Shown: positions 11,920 to 24,292 of the stretch, piece by piece
How the letters are laid out: each line of letters starts with the position of its first letter
Position numbering within the stretch: position 1 is the first letter of the stretch
Source: Pterobdella sp. o SKG-2022
Taxonomy: Eukaryota > Annelida > Clitellata > Hirudinida > Piscicolidae
Direction of reading: 5' to 3'
Length of the DNA: 64,000 nt
Assembly (NCBI GenBank): GCA_964035795.1
Contig: OZ038322.1
Span: 4,158,427 to 4,222,426 of the forward strand
Translations under genes and position numbers: made by a program
The notes under the pieces: model-generated
What the model was told of the DNA's origin: nothing
The model's input: the letters and a program-made list of their open reading frames with translations, nothing else
Database searches by the model: none

Positions 11920-12200
11920 TCCCGTTTCTTTCAAAACAGCATAAGTTCACCCCTTGCTTGAGAAAGACAACTTGGACTCTACCATTCTTTCTAACTACCG
12001 CCCTATTTTTAGCTTGAGCACCGTTTTTAAGACTATCAAAAGGCTCCTAATTTTCAGTATAACTTCACGTTCATTCATCTCAAACTTTCAATTTTTCCAA
12101 TCAGCATATCACCAACAACACTCGAACCGCACTTCTACGCATCACTGACAGTCATCGCAACATCTGTACCACTAGACATGCCACCGTTTTGGTTTTGTTA
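11920..12200 (+). mobile_element. LINE RT N-terminal fragment (CR1/L2-like)
   Basis: Frame reads PLLEKDNLDSTILSNYRPI followed by SLSTVFKTIKRLL and QSAYHQQHSN, matching the entry motifs of CR1/L2/jockey-type reverse transcriptases (P-x-x-K...NYRPIS...K...E...QSAYR...HS). Only this part remains. Confidence 0.65.
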
Positions 12201-12429
12201 AATAGCTTCATTTTCTTGTTCTTTTTGGTGATTCTAATAAGCACCTGTTGTAGCTAGCATTTTTTAAATAAATCAGCATCTTGTTTTCATCCAAGCATAA
12301 TTTTGAAATTCGAAATTCTATAGAAAGTTTGTTTTTGGATTGTTTTATTATTATATTTATTTTTTTTGGATTATTTTTGAGAAATCTAAATCAACAAAAT
12401 TTGGATAGATTTTTTTGAATTTCTTTGTA

Positions 12430-14300
12430 TGAATAAAAAATTAATAGGGAGTTTTAGGGATATATGGGCAACTATAGTGAATTGTAGAGTTATGGTGGCT
12501 TTTGTAGATATTGGAGTTAATGAAAAATCATAGCGTCTTTAGAAATTTTTTTTGTTTTCAAAGAGTTTTAGTTTTAATAGAGTTGTGATACTTCCTGAAT
12601 ATAATATTGGTTTATGGGAAGATGATGATGATTTGTGGGGGTTAATGGAATGTAATAATAAATATTAATTTATTATGACAGATTTTGGGCAGAAAGTGCT
12701 GTTTTTAGAAAGTAATGGTTGTTTATGGAGAACTAGAGAGATTAATTGAAATTATAGTAGTTACGGTATAGTTATGGTAGTTTTTGGATAGTGTGGCGAT
12801 CATGGGAAATTATGAGAGCTTTTGAGAAAAATAGTGGTTTTTAAAAACTTAAGTCGTTCATGGGGCTTATAATGAATAATGATTAGCTATGGTCGTTTTC
12901 GGTTGTTGATTTATGGGTGTTTACAGAGAGTTATGGTGGTTGATGGAGTTATGATGGGTTTTTGCAAATTTGGTTGTTTTTGAAGAAGTATAGAAGCTTG
13001 TGGAAAAGTCTAGTGTTTCAGTGAATTATGGATGTTTATGGGGATTATGGTTGTTATTGGGGAGTTTAAAGAGTTTAAATGAATAATGATTAGCTATGGT
13101 GGTTTTGGGGAAGTATGAAGGTTTATCGAAATTATTGTGTTTCTAGTTAATTATCGAAATTTATGGGAACTTGTGGTAATTTAATAGACTATTTATAACG
13201 CGCTTCTTCTGATAGATCAAAGTGCTTGCTAAAATTTTAATTCAGTGAAAAAACACTGTGGAACAGGTGCTAACTGTCGGCCCAAGCAGGATTAAACCCG
13301 GTAACTTCAGCTAATTAGTCTAATTCTCTAAGTCTGAGATATACGTACCGAAATATAAAAACTATGATTAAATGGTTTGTAAAGAGTTATAGTGGGATTT
13401 AATGCTTAATTCAGAGGTTATGATAGTTTATGGGTAGTAAAAGATAGATGTAGAATATGGTGTATGATGGTGAGTTATGGTGGTTAAAAGAACGTTTTAG
13501 TGGTTGATGGAAGGTAATGAGGGCTCATAGAGAGTTATAATGATTTTGGGGCCTTACGAAAAGTTACATTAGATAATGGAGAGTTATGGTGGTTTTTGGA
13601 AATCAAAGAACTTAATGGAACGTTAGAGAATTTTAGTGGTTTTTGAAAAATATGTTTGATATTGAAGCATTATGATGTCTTATGACGAGTTAAAATGTTT
13701 CTGGTGAATTAAAAGAGGTATGGAAAGTTTTTATTTTTGATGGGAAGTGATGGTGGCTTGCGGAAAGTTATGAAAAATAATTTGGAGTCATAGTGTTTTA
13801 GAAAAAATTAGTGGGTTATGGGTAATTAAAGAGGGTTGTCAGAAAAACCTGTTTCATTATACCTTGCCAAGATTTATGGGAAGCCTACTTAATACATTAT
13901 TTATAACTTATATAAACTTTAGGCTACTTAATGTTGCACACTTGATAGAAGGTTCAAGAATATTTTTATTTATACTAGTTTGGACATTATAATTACTAGA
14001 AAAAATGAGAATTTCTTCTTTTCTAGATTGTTCGTAATTACCGAATAACTCGAAATTTCTAGAACATAGCTGGTATGTAAGGAGTGTTATTCATTGTTTT
14101 ATGTGGAGTTATGGTTGTTTTTGAGAGTTGTGGTAGCCTTATGGGGATTATGAGTGGTTTATAATATCAGGCTAATAGAGGGTTATAGTGGTTTGAGAAG
14201 AGTTATAAGCAGAAATAAGAAAGTAATGGTTTATGGGGATTGTGAAGGTTTATGGATAACAATGGTGGCTTATTGTATGTCGGTTTGCTTTCATCCTCCA
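12430..14300 (+). repeat. Degenerate G/T-rich minisatellite-like region
   Basis: About 1.9 kb of strand-asymmetric sequence on plus built from loose variants of GAGTTATGGTGGTTTATGGGGA with irregular spacing of roughly 20-40 bp. Cytosine is scarce on this strand. The array is interrupted by SINE copy S2 (13185-13345). No open frame persists. Confidence 0.65.
13185..13345 (-). mobile_element. tRNA-derived SINE, copy S2
   Basis: Minus-strand copy of the S1 family. The plus strand shows GATCAAAGTGCTTGCT, ACTGTGGAACAGGTGCTAA, CTGTCGGCCC and the B-box complement GGATTAAACCCGG. It splits the G/T-rich minisatellite. Confidence 0.75.
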
Positions 14301-14589
14301 CCGAAAACGGCTGCTTTAAGAACTTTAAACGGTTAATTGTTTTTTTTTGCTGGAATTGCAGGTTGTTTTCTTAAATTAAATAAATTAAAATGTTAAATTA
14401 TTTTTTTGGTAGTATTTTCACCATTAGGTAAGCAAATTTAGTAACGAGATATCAAATAGTGAAAAAATATTTTAGAATAAAAAAGTTTAAATGAAGAAAA
14501 AAAATTGAATTTTCTTCATGATAAAGTATTTTAAAAAGTTTTCACTAAATTCTTCTGACAATGGAAATATAAATATCTATAAAAGTGAA

Positions 14590-16500
14590 TAAAAACCAGC
14601 TCAAAAAACATGAAAAACTTCCATGATGTCAAGTCAAGTGAAAGAAACATGGAGAAATCTATTGCTTTGTTAAACTCTCGTGAAAGAGAGCAAAGAAAAG
14701 CCATATGGATGGTCAAAAATCTCAAAAAAACAGAATTACTAGAGCAAATAAAAAATGAGACGAGAAGCTTGATGGGTCTCACATGGATAAGGTGAAAAGA
14801 AAGTGGTGATATTTAAAAAGATGGATTAGGAATATAATATTAAAAAGGTGGAAAAAGTCACTGAAAGGTAAGTTCAATGTTGGATGAGAAGGCTGCAAAA
14901 GCAGTGAAAAAAGTACAGCTTATAAGTGATCTAATGATGATGGTGAAGTTGAAAGCAGATCCAGAAGACCTAAATGTAGTGTTAGTGAATGTACCAACTT
15001 AAGCTTATAAAGATAAAAATTTAGGAAATATTTATGATTAAACAGGAAACATGATGGGAGTTTTACCAAAAACAGAGTACACCATAATTGTAGGAGACAT
15101 GAATGTAGTGGTGGAACAAGAGAGTGATGGTATGGTTGTAGGCGATCATGGCCTAAAAACCACAAATGAGAAGAGCAAGTTTTTGATTGAATTCTGCCGA
15201 AAAAAACTTTGCATCATGAATAATTTTTCGAGCAACCAAAATGGCAAATATAAACGTAAAAGGACCCTGGAGACTGCAACAGGTACCAGCTTGATCAAAT
15301 TTTTGTACAAAAGCGTTACAAAAAGGGTAAAAAATGCCTATGCTTTTTCTGAAGCTGATGGAAACTCTGATCACAACATGGTTATAATGAAAACACGTTT
15401 ACGTTCAAAGACCCCACCGTACAAAACAATGATTTTGTAAAATGAAAAACACTAAAAAACCGTTTTAACAGTGAAATATACAAAGCACTGAATATCAAAT
15501 GAGATTAAATAAACGATGTTGAAAGTCAATGCTTACTTTCAAAAGAAGGAATGATACAAAGAGCAATAAGCACAGTTGAAACGTAGAAGAGAAATTTCTA
15601 AAAAACCGAGTGACAGATTGAATGGTGAAGATGTGTGAGAGAGTGACGAAAGGGAATAGTGACTGAAGAAAGACGATTTTAAAGATGACTGAATAACGAG
15701 CTCATAAGAAGAGTGATTCATAGATCGATGTTTCGAAATTGAAAAACTATAAAAAAGAGCTCAACTCAATTTCATCACCACAAAGTTAAAGCTTCAGCTT
15801 CATCAGCAAAAATAAGAGAAGGTTGCTATTCTGAAAGAAAACGGTGATTTGCTAACCGAACCGGAAGCAATAAAGTATAGATGGAAAGCTTATATTGAAC
15901 GTTTTTACAACGCTGAAAACAAACAACTAAGTTTAGAACTTGAAAATTAATCACCTGTGGATGGAAATGCTTTGGGACCCGGGTTGATTATCAGCGAAAT
16001 AGAAGAGGCAATGAAAAGGTTAGATAGAAAGAAGACCAAATGATGTAATGGCATATCTGCAAAATTTGTACACGCATTGAATTTATAAAGCTTTGTAAGA
16101 AAATTAGGAAACGAGAGTATAACCATCAGATTTCAGAAGATGTGTTAGTGCCTCTAGAAAGAAAAATAAATGCCACTAGATGTGAAAATTTCCGAAGCAT
16201 GCCGCGAAGGTGGTGTTGAGGATAGTGAAAAGAAGGCTGAAAATTAAAGCTGAAGAATTTCTAGAAAATGATCAGTTTGGATGAAAGGGGCACGAGAGAA
16301 GCTATTGGAATAATGAAGTCTCTAGTAGAGCGCAGAATAGAATTCGTTGAGGATCTATGTGTGTTTTGTAGCTTATGAAAAAGCAGTTTATCGTGTTGAC
16401 TGGAGGAAGCTTATGAGGGTGGATTGGAAAAATAGCCGGCTGATTGCAGAGCTATACATGAGACAGATCGCAGTAGGAAAAGTAAATCCAAGAAGTATCT
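14590..16500 (+). mobile_element. Degenerate LINE: possible ORF1 piece, endonuclease and RT
   Basis: 15051-15440 is an AP-endonuclease region: TIIVGDMNVVVEQ, GLKTTNEKSKFLIEFC and GNSDHNMVIMKTRLRSK. Downstream come the RT entry (EAIKYRWKAYIERFY near 15865, EIEEAMKRLDRKK near 16000) and RT box 2 (GTREAIGIMKSLVERRIEF near 16290), broken by several shifts. 14610-14795 encodes a charged helical segment of 61 residues that may belong to the same element, uncertain. The element runs close to the 3' end of the M12B-like gene. Confidence 0.7.
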
Positions 16501-16673
16501 AAGTTTTTTTTTATAGAAAGAAGCGTAGTAATTTCCAAACACTATTTCTAAGAAACCGTTTGAAAAGGTAAAAACTGAGCAATAAAAAATACAAGTTCTT
16601 AGAAATGTATGGATCTTTTTCAATTAATTGCTATGTAAATGAAAGAAGTTCAGATTTCACAACATTTTCAACT

Positions 16674-16685
16674 TTTATTTTTATT
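16674..16685 (-). terminator. Polyadenylation signals of the M12B-like gene
   Basis: Two adjacent AATAAA hexamers on the minus strand (plus TTTATTTTTATT) lie about 40 nt beyond the stop codon at 16722-16724. Confidence 0.55.
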
Positions 16686-16721
16686 AATCTTTCAAAAAAA
16701 ATCAAGCAATTGAGCTGAAGC

Positions 16722-19700
16722 TCACACGAAACATTTATCTAAAGCACACTTTCCATCATTCTCGCAGGAGGTGCCATAGAATGCTTTGTTGGGAGAGTAG
16801 TAGTGGCAGCTTTCCCCTTTTCTGCAGCCCAACTCTGCACAAGGATTTGTCTTACCACTTGCCTGCAATAAAATTTGGTATTTTAGTTTTCAGATTTTTA
16901 TTCCAATTTTTAAAAGACATCAATGTCATTATCGATATCTTATTTTCCGTCTCTTTCTTATTGCTCGTTTGCGGTTCACCAACTTTAAACCCTCTGAGCA
17001 ACCAAAATAATGAAACGACTCTCATATACTATTATAAATAAATTAATTATAATCTAATGAAGCGAAATATGGAATCAACAAAATTTTTCCATCGTTCTAG
17101 ACTTCTCTTTAAAAATCACAGTTATGGCATAACAGGTGAAGAAAAAGTCAATTATCCAATTTGAGCAAGTATACCCCTACCAGCTAGAGTGTCTAAATGC
17201 GCTCAATTGGCTGTGTTGTAACAGCATAACAACTTTTAAATAGCATTGGAATCATATTGTAAAGTCAACAAACACAATGTATTTATTTTAAAAAAAGTCA
17301 CAGCTTTTCGTAAGACTAGTTTACATTTTCAAGTGATCTAATTTTTTTTTATAATCTTTTTTTAAAAAAAATAATTTGTGTTTGTTGACCTTACAATTTG
17401 ATTTAGGCTATTATACTTCGTTGGATCACTCACATATAACAGTTTTACTAATTATTGGTTAAGGTTTATCAAGCCCCAATTAATTTTTTTAAACTAGGGT
17501 TATATATTCCAATAGTGAATTACTTGTTATTGAATTTTTAATTTTACTTTTGTGATATTTAAGCTTACAATTGTCTAAATTTCACTTTAACAGACTTTTA
17601 TCAGGAAATATTTAATAATAATTTACGCATAGGTCGAGACAAAATAAAATATTTTTATTTTTAATCAATATTAAGAAATTTTGAAAATTCAAATACATGT
17701 GAAAATAACAGAAGGAAAGGCATTAAAAGTTGCTGATCTCATATGAGATCAATGGTAACAAGTGTGAGCAAATGGGCGTTTTAAGCAAAATACATTATAA
17801 CTAGTGGAATTTCAATTTTAATAAGAGGAATACTATGAAAAACCAATAAATTTATCAAATGAATGAAAAAACTAACTACTTTAAATACTTCGGACATCCA
17901 CTCTCAAACAGTTTTAAGGGGTAAGTTAATTAGAATTGTCTACAAATTTTAAGCATTGCACGCATTTTTAGACTATTGCTATAAAAGTGAGCTCAATTGT
18001 GGTAAAAACTCATCAGATCAATGGAAAAACCTACAACTAGGATAAAGTTGTTTTGAATATGTTGGATGCGGTAGAACCCCAAATACAACTGTATTATTTG
18101 ACAACATTTTCACAAGTTATCCTTTATTGGTTTATGTAAAAAGTTTTTGTTTTTAAGTAACAGAAAATATACTACAGAACAGATAGAAAAAATATTCTCT
18201 GACCGACAAAAAAACAATGAATAAGCCATACATATAGTTTTCGTGCCAATGAGGAAATTCCAAATGTGAGATTGCTAAATAATACCTTGGTGAACATTGG
18301 AACAAATCATGATGCAGTTTAACTTATTCTAAAAGTAAATCGTTGGATGAAAGAATTATAATAAAAAGTTTCAGATGTAAAATTTCGTTTTCTATTGTAC
18401 GATTATGACAAAAAATACAGTCAAAAACAATTAATAATTTTGGAGTAAAGACAATTTTCAAAAACTTTTCAAAAATTTGAAATACCTATGAATATATAGA
18501 TTTGAAATATTTCCATATTTTGGTTTCGAAAATAAAATTCCAGAAAATCAGGATTTTCAAAAAACATTTTTTAATGCTAAACGATTAAAAGCCCTTTTGC
18601 TAACGCTTGTGCCCATTAACCTTATATGAGATCACCCTGTATCTCGTTTTTTTTGTCAAAATTTGAATTTTTTTTTCTGTGTTTTTGTGAAGTTGTTTAG
18701 GGTGAAAACAAAAGTTTTATCGAAAAATTACTGCTATTAACATTGAAGGACCCTGGCAATCTTGAAAACAAATTCTTACGGTGCATTGGCTTGAAGCAAA
18801 TCCGTAGAGAAGTTTGCACTGCTGATCTAGTGTAAGTGGGGGAGCCGGAGAACAAGACATTTTGTCTAGAGTCTCACTATTGGGACTTGGGACCAGAAAC
18901 TCTACAAAATTAAGTTGCTGTCCTCTAAAAATGAATATTAAATTTCATTAAAACGTGGTGAAAATGGATGAGAGGTGTGGAGGTAGTACAATGTTGGTTC
19001 TAACTCACAGAAGCTCAAGGATATCTGGCACGCAAGAACTCAAACTTTTTATTTCACCGTCCCCAGACAAGACACAACTTTTTCCTTCCATAACAAACCT
19101 ACAAACGAGTTTTCATTCAATTTTTCTTAATTTTAAGCAAAAACTTTGATGAATGTTTTAAAAATAGTTCAAGTTTTTCTATAATTTAATTTCATTATAG
19201 TTTTCTAAAAACATATTCAACATATTCAAAGTGCAACAATTTAGAAAATTGATTGAGTGATTGTGAATAAGTAATGAGGCGCATTAATGCGCATTTAGGC
19301 TCTCTATTCATTAGTTACCTGATGATAATACAAAATATAATGAAAAGCTCCGTTAAAATAAAAAATTCAAATATTTTCGTGTTTTCATGTTTCACATTTT
19401 ACAAAAATGTTCACTAATACACATATCACAAAAACTTTCAAACACCAAACTGACTTACGAGTTAGCAATGCCACTGACAACTGAAGTGACTGTGTCATAC
19501 AGACCTCCCTCTTTCACTATCACACCCGTGGTCAGAGAATTTTTGAAATTTTCTTTCGTAACGCTGTTTTTGTCAGATAAAAATCTGTAATCAACTCTGT
19601 GAATTTTAGAAATGTAACATGTCTTGAAATTTGTTTCAGTTAAATTTGAATTAAAGGTAGAGCTTTACTTTGTGAACCAAAATGCAATATCGTAATTTTC

Positions 19701-20451
19701 AAACTCTCGGTTCAGATAATTTCTATATAGCCGAAAAACGATATCTAATTCTGCAGTCTGTAATGCGTTCATGGAAAATATGAATTTTTCTTCGACCTGC
19801 AAGGTTTAACATTGAAATTTGAATCACAGTTCTTTTTGGAGTCAATCTATTTATTTCATTGTTATTTTAAAAAACGAACTTAACTTTTTTCAAAAAATTA
19901 ATGTGTATAATTAAAAAAATTCTCTTAAATCCATTAAACTCATTGTCAATCAAGTTTCAAGACATACTTTTTCGATGGAACTGTTGGAAAAAAGAAGATC
20001 AATCTTGACTTTTCCTTCCAACTCCTTCTTTATTTGGTCTCTAGCCTTCAATCATGCGGCAATGTGGGGCAGTTTTGATTTGAGGTCAAAATTGGAAGGC
20101 GATATAATTAAAAATAATCTTGCCATTTATAAAACTCCCAACCATTGTAAAGACTTTCGAGTAGAAATAGTTCATGGACTTGAAAGCATCGTTTTCATTG
20201 TTACCAACAAAACTCATCCAACTGTTTCAAGTTCATAATTTAAGGGGATGAATGTGTGAATTTTTTTGACCAACTTGTTATAAACGCTCTTGTCCAGCAG
20301 AAACAACACCCTCAGCGTTACATCTTTCACTGAAACATCAAAAATGACATTATAATTGTCAAATCAACGTCTTCTCACCTTCAGCTGCCACGAAGATTTT
20401 TTGGGAAGCTACTGCAAACAATGAAGCCACGAATAAAGTTTTTAGCAACAT
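16722..20451 (-). CDS. Secreted M12B metalloproteinase-like protein lacking the zinc motif (9 exons, 304 aa)
   Basis: Exons, high to low: 20379-20451, 20275-20329, 20143-20221, 19968-20045, 19669-19796, 19459-19584, 19009-19098, 18780-18924, 16722-16862; phases agree throughout and the total is 915 nt. Exon 1 is a signal peptide (MLLKTLFVASLFAVASQ). The fold resembles the reprolysin/ADAMTS-like M12B domain: VTLRVLFLLDKSVYN, MNYFYSKVFTM, GKVKIDLLFSN, YDIAFWFTK, TTGVIVKEGGLYD, then LTLDQQCKLLYGFASSQC and a Cys-rich end with GTSCENDGKCALDKC. No propeptide is present. The position where M12B proteins carry HExxHxxGxxH reads SVVSGIANSFVMEGKSC, with no histidine (about residues 174-190), so catalysis is unlikely. 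Exon 2/3 assignment depends on a 53-nt intron. The last intron (1.9 kb) holds a TIR-flanked element. Domain assignment is from motif memory, not a search. Confidence 0.78.
17301..17338 (-). repeat. R2 hairpin/GAAAAGC element core
   Basis: Plus strand reads AGCTTTTCGTAAGACTAGTTTACATTTTCAAGTGAT, so the minus strand carries the R2 order with a decayed stem, then CGAAAAGCT. It lies inside the last intron of the M12B-like gene. Confidence 0.5.
17727..18641. mobile_element. Non-autonomous TIR element (about 0.9 kb)
   Basis: The left end (GATCTCATATGAG then AATGG, ACAAG, AGCAAA, GGGC, TTTT; 17735-17785) is matched in inverted orientation by the right end (18593-18641). About 40 of 50 positions agree by eye. 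The right terminus reads TACAGGGTGATCTCATAT on the minus strand, a mariner-like start with a possible TA target. There is no transposase frame inside, so it would be a MITE-like derivative. Confidence 0.65.
19313..19355 (+). repeat. R1 element core, copy c
   Basis: TTAGTTACCTGATGATAATAC is followed by a weakened stem and GAAAAGCTCCG, then the family's AATAAAAAATTCAAAT tail. It lies in an intron of the M12B-like gene between exons at 19009-19098 and 19459-19584. Confidence 0.65.
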
Positions 20452-20483
20452 TTTCGATTTCAAATTTTCACTTACCATTCAAT

Positions 20484-20492
20484 ATTTATAGT
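20484..20492 (-). promoter_or_regulatory. TATA-like box of the M12B-like gene
   Basis: CTATAAATA on the minus strand lies about 35-40 nt before the ATG at 20451. A start site 30 nt downstream leaves a leader of about 10 nt. Confidence 0.45.
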
Positions 20493-21280
20493 GATTCTAG
20501 CTAGCTTTCAGTAAAAATCAATTTGATCAACAAAGTTGTTTTCAAATATCTCTCAGCAAATATTTAAAAATAAAACAAAACTCATACAGCTTCAAACCAA
20601 TCATCAATTATCAAAAACTGAAAAATATTTTGAAGTATTGCAAGGCTCAAAGCTTGCCAGAGCCTCATTCTCACAAACAATGCACAGGCGCAACAAAATG
20701 GAATGTTATTGCTGCGTCAAATTTTTATCGAATTTGATAAAAATGTGAACAAAAAACAGAAATCTCCAATGTTTCAATTCTTCTATGTTTTTAAAACGAC
20801 TATTTATCAAGCTTAAATACATCATTTCTAAAACAAACAAATCAATCGGCATGCCGAAAGGAGATCAACCTCACAATATTAAGACAATTTTGGATACATT
20901 TTTAATTACGTCGACTTCAATATACTCAACTTAAATTAAGCTTGAACATGCAAGTTTTTAAAACTTAGTACAATTTTTAAAATACACTTACGACTAAAAT
21001 AATAGTGATGTCAGCTTCAGAAGTTTCAAGGCTAACTAATTTTTATACAAAAGGAAAAAAAGAAACCTATGAAATCGTTAACACCAGCTAATATATGAAT
21101 ATTTATTTGCCAAACAATCTGGTTGTTTCCAAAAGAATGTGTAGAAACAGAAAACCTGTGTTTTTCAAGAAAGTGGTTCCGCTACGTAGAACCGATTAAA
21201 TAAAAAGTTTTTTTTTTTGTAGCTTTAAGCTTGAACTTATCTAAATTTTCAGTCAATTGGGTGATTTCAACTTCTGTTCA
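20493..21280. other. Intergenic, no gene recognised
   Basis: AT-rich stretch upstream of the M12B-like gene. A 70-codon frame at 20536-20748 on plus has no recognisable motif and no supporting splice or promoter context, so I do not call it a gene. Confidence 0.5.
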
Positions 21281-21284
21281 CCCG

Positions 21285-21990
21285 GAAGGCTTGATAGCAT
21301 CCCAAAATCTTCATTGAAGAGACACTTAGACATCAGCAGCAAGTTTTACGGTCAAAAGAGCTTCATTGGATGACTAGTAAAATCAAAGAGATACACCAAA
21401 AGAGAAACCATCTGAGGCGAAATTTTTCAACCAATGGCAAAGAGTGTATGGAGACTTACGCCAAACTGACGCGATTAACAGAAGAGCCAAAAAACGCGGC
21501 ATGGCGCAAACATCTCGAAAAAATTTCAAAGTCGAAAGACTCACAATGAGCTTGGGCGACGGTGGTCAACCTTCCAGCAACGAGGCAAATCTTTAAATTT
21601 CAAAGGGACCACGTACGTGACAGACACATGGAAGCCTTCTGCCTTCATTCAAACGTATGCTACTGTAAGTGAGAGGAAAAGTGACAAACCTATACGAGAA
21701 ATGCACAAGGATCTGCGAAAAACTGTCAAAAGTTTACGTGGCTCCCCTCGTTAAAAAATTGGCGAACAGTGACCTTAATTCCCTTCCTCAAAAAGGGAAA
21801 GATTCAGCGAATGTGGAGTTATCTACCCATCGCTCTCACCTCAAAATTGGAAAACTCTTAAAGCGCATAATTGCATAAAACATGAATCAGTGAAAGGGAT
21901 TTGTGAACCAACCTATTTCTCTGGAGAATCTTGGTGAGTGCCTTGGATGCTTGGAAGAATAGGATATTAGATACCTTTTTTATTAATGCA
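21285..21990 (+). mobile_element. LINE fragment (RT entry region)
   Basis: Broken frames read in order: LEKISKSKDSQ*AWATVVNL, TTYVTDTWKPSAFIQTYATVSERKSDK (joined across shifts) and LIPFLKKGKIQRMWSYLPIALTSKLEKLLKRII. This is the endonuclease-to-RT linker and RT box 1 of a LINE of the jockey/CR1 group (PFLKKGK...SYRPIALTS...K..ER). Many stops; non-functional. Confidence 0.7.
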
Positions 21991-24240
21991 AAACCCCGAA
22001 TAATCAAATGATTATAAATACATTAGGAATTCATTATTATTTAAAACTTCTACCACATAAAAGACTAGATTTTTTTATCGTTGTTCACTTATCCTCATTT
22101 TACTGCTTTTAATTTACATAATAGCTTATCTCATTTAAAAAGTTTTAATATCTCTGCAAGATTTTTTAACTTTGGAATTAACTTTACTCCATCAACAATA
22201 TGTAAAAGCAGTGTCGTTAGAATGTTTTTCTTACTTGAAAATTTTAACGAAAAATTATTATTGTTTTTAAATATATCCTTTGAACATATGCTTTAACATC
22301 GTTTCAAAAATTAGCAACTTTTTACATTCTATAATATATATATAATTATAAAGCATTATGCAATAGAGTTAGTTGAACTTGATTCATAGTTAATTTTTCG
22401 TATATGCTCTGAATTATCTTTTGTATGCTTTCAACTCAATCATTATATAAACCCATAACTGCAATAGTTATTTCATGCTAATATTTTTATATTATGGCCA
22501 TACTTTCCTAAAACTAAACTTTATTTGAATCCTTAAAATTGATGTTCTATACCTAATTTGATATTTTTATACTCTTACGAACAGGTTTTTCATGAAAGCA
22601 GATTTTTGGAAAACTTTAAATCAACCAAACTGTTCCTATCTGAAAAAAAATACATCAGAAATGTGTAAAAGTCTGTGAATGACTGGGTTATTGCTTTCCA
22701 ATGGCTTATTAAGCGTCATAGAATGGCACATGAAAACGAGTGTCAGGTAATAACAGCAAATATATTTTTATAATTTTATTTTCAGTTTCAGATCTTTTCC
22801 CTACCTTAGTCACAGTCGAAAGTATGATACAACTACAAACAAATTTAATAATCGCTACTAACGAGCAATTATCTTAGGGTGCAAAATACCACAAAGCAGG
22901 CAGTTCATCTCAGTAAGTTAAATGAATTATGGTTTAAATTATTTTAAATCAAATCATTTATTTTTTAACTTGAAATATTAATTTCAAGCTATTAAAAGTT
23001 TTATTTTCCATTTAGATTCTACGCAATCTTATTGATTGATAATTAGAATGAAGGCTTTCCACTTTTTTAAAGCATTCACTTGAACAGTCAGTCTTATAAG
23101 AGCTTTTGAGTTAAATTTTAAACTAAATAATGTTATTCAGGTAAATCAAATGACGATGGAGGTTTTATTTATAATATTGGTTGGTTCATTGGGAGCTCTA
23201 AACGACATCACTCTAATGACAGATGACTAATATTATAAGGTAAATAATCATTAATTGATGCACCCTTCTGGCGAGGGAGGCGGTGATGGACACTTTGTGC
23301 ATATAGCACAACCATCAAGCATGGAATGAAAACCTCGATGAAATAAGGAATGAAAAAAATAGCAATGCATGGACTGAAAAATTATCGCAAATGAAAAAGA
23401 TCAGAAGATTTTTACTTCTAAATTTTCGGATTTTTGGACAATTCAAACTCTTTACACGAAACTCAAAGACTTAGAGATTATCTTGTCAACGATCATGTCG
23501 GAAGAGTCGACAATACGTACAATTTTTTATACATGAACATTATTGCACAAAGCCTTTATTCAAATATTATGACAATACTCATTTCAGTCAATGTATTATA
23601 TACTGAAGCACGTTTTCCTCGGAGTTTCACATGTTAGTTTATTCCGATCATAGCGGCTTTTAATTATATAAAAAAAATTCAACAAAGTCGAAAAGTTTGA
23701 ACAAATCAATAAAGGCATTGATTCAAGGAGAATTTAAAAGATTTTAAGGCAAGAGTGGACCGAAAGCGGAACAAACATCACGACCAAAGCCTCGAGATGC
23801 GTCATGTGTTTTTGGACCCAATGGATGAAACAATGCAGACGGAGGATGGAAAGAAGATGGATGTGGCTTGAAGTGCGAAGAGTCGAAAATGCTTATACTG
23901 CACATGCTTTGATAACGGCTTAAGAAGAAACATGTGTGAGCATATACACATGTGTGAGTCATAAGAGACAAACATCCTAGCAGACATTTCAAAAATATTT
24001 TACTTCCTTCCCCCAAAACAAGTTGACAATAACATTTGAATTTTTCGAAGAAGTCAGGGATGACTTACTTCTCCACAGAATAAATTTCTAAGTATCTTTT
24101 CGAAAATTGGTAAGAAATGATAAATACGGAGTCTATCTTGATTAAGAAAGCATGTAACGTCTTAATGCCACCACGCTGTTCGAAGAAGCCAGAAAATAAA
24201 TAATTGTAATACCAACAGACATTTTGATAATTAGTAATTT
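21990..24240. other. Intergenic, no gene recognised
   Basis: AT-rich sequence to about 23.7 kb. 23744-24016 is less AT-rich and open for 90 codons on minus, but I see no motif in either strand and suspect old repeat sequence. Confidence 0.45.
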
Positions 24241-24250
24241 GCATATTAAA

Positions 24251-24292
24251 TAGTTACCTGATGATGATCTAGAATATATCGAGAAGCTGCCA
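24251..24292 (+). repeat. R1 element core, copy d
   Basis: TAGTTACCTGATGATGATCTAGAATATATCGAGAAGCTG, close to the family consensus. The CTGATGA box is intact, the stem is one change from perfect, and GAGAAGC replaces GAAAAGC. Confidence 0.75.

Noticed and set aside
23744..24016. 90-codon minus frame as a gene
   Set aside because: No recognisable domain and no clean signal peptide or splice sites; both strands look like old repeat.
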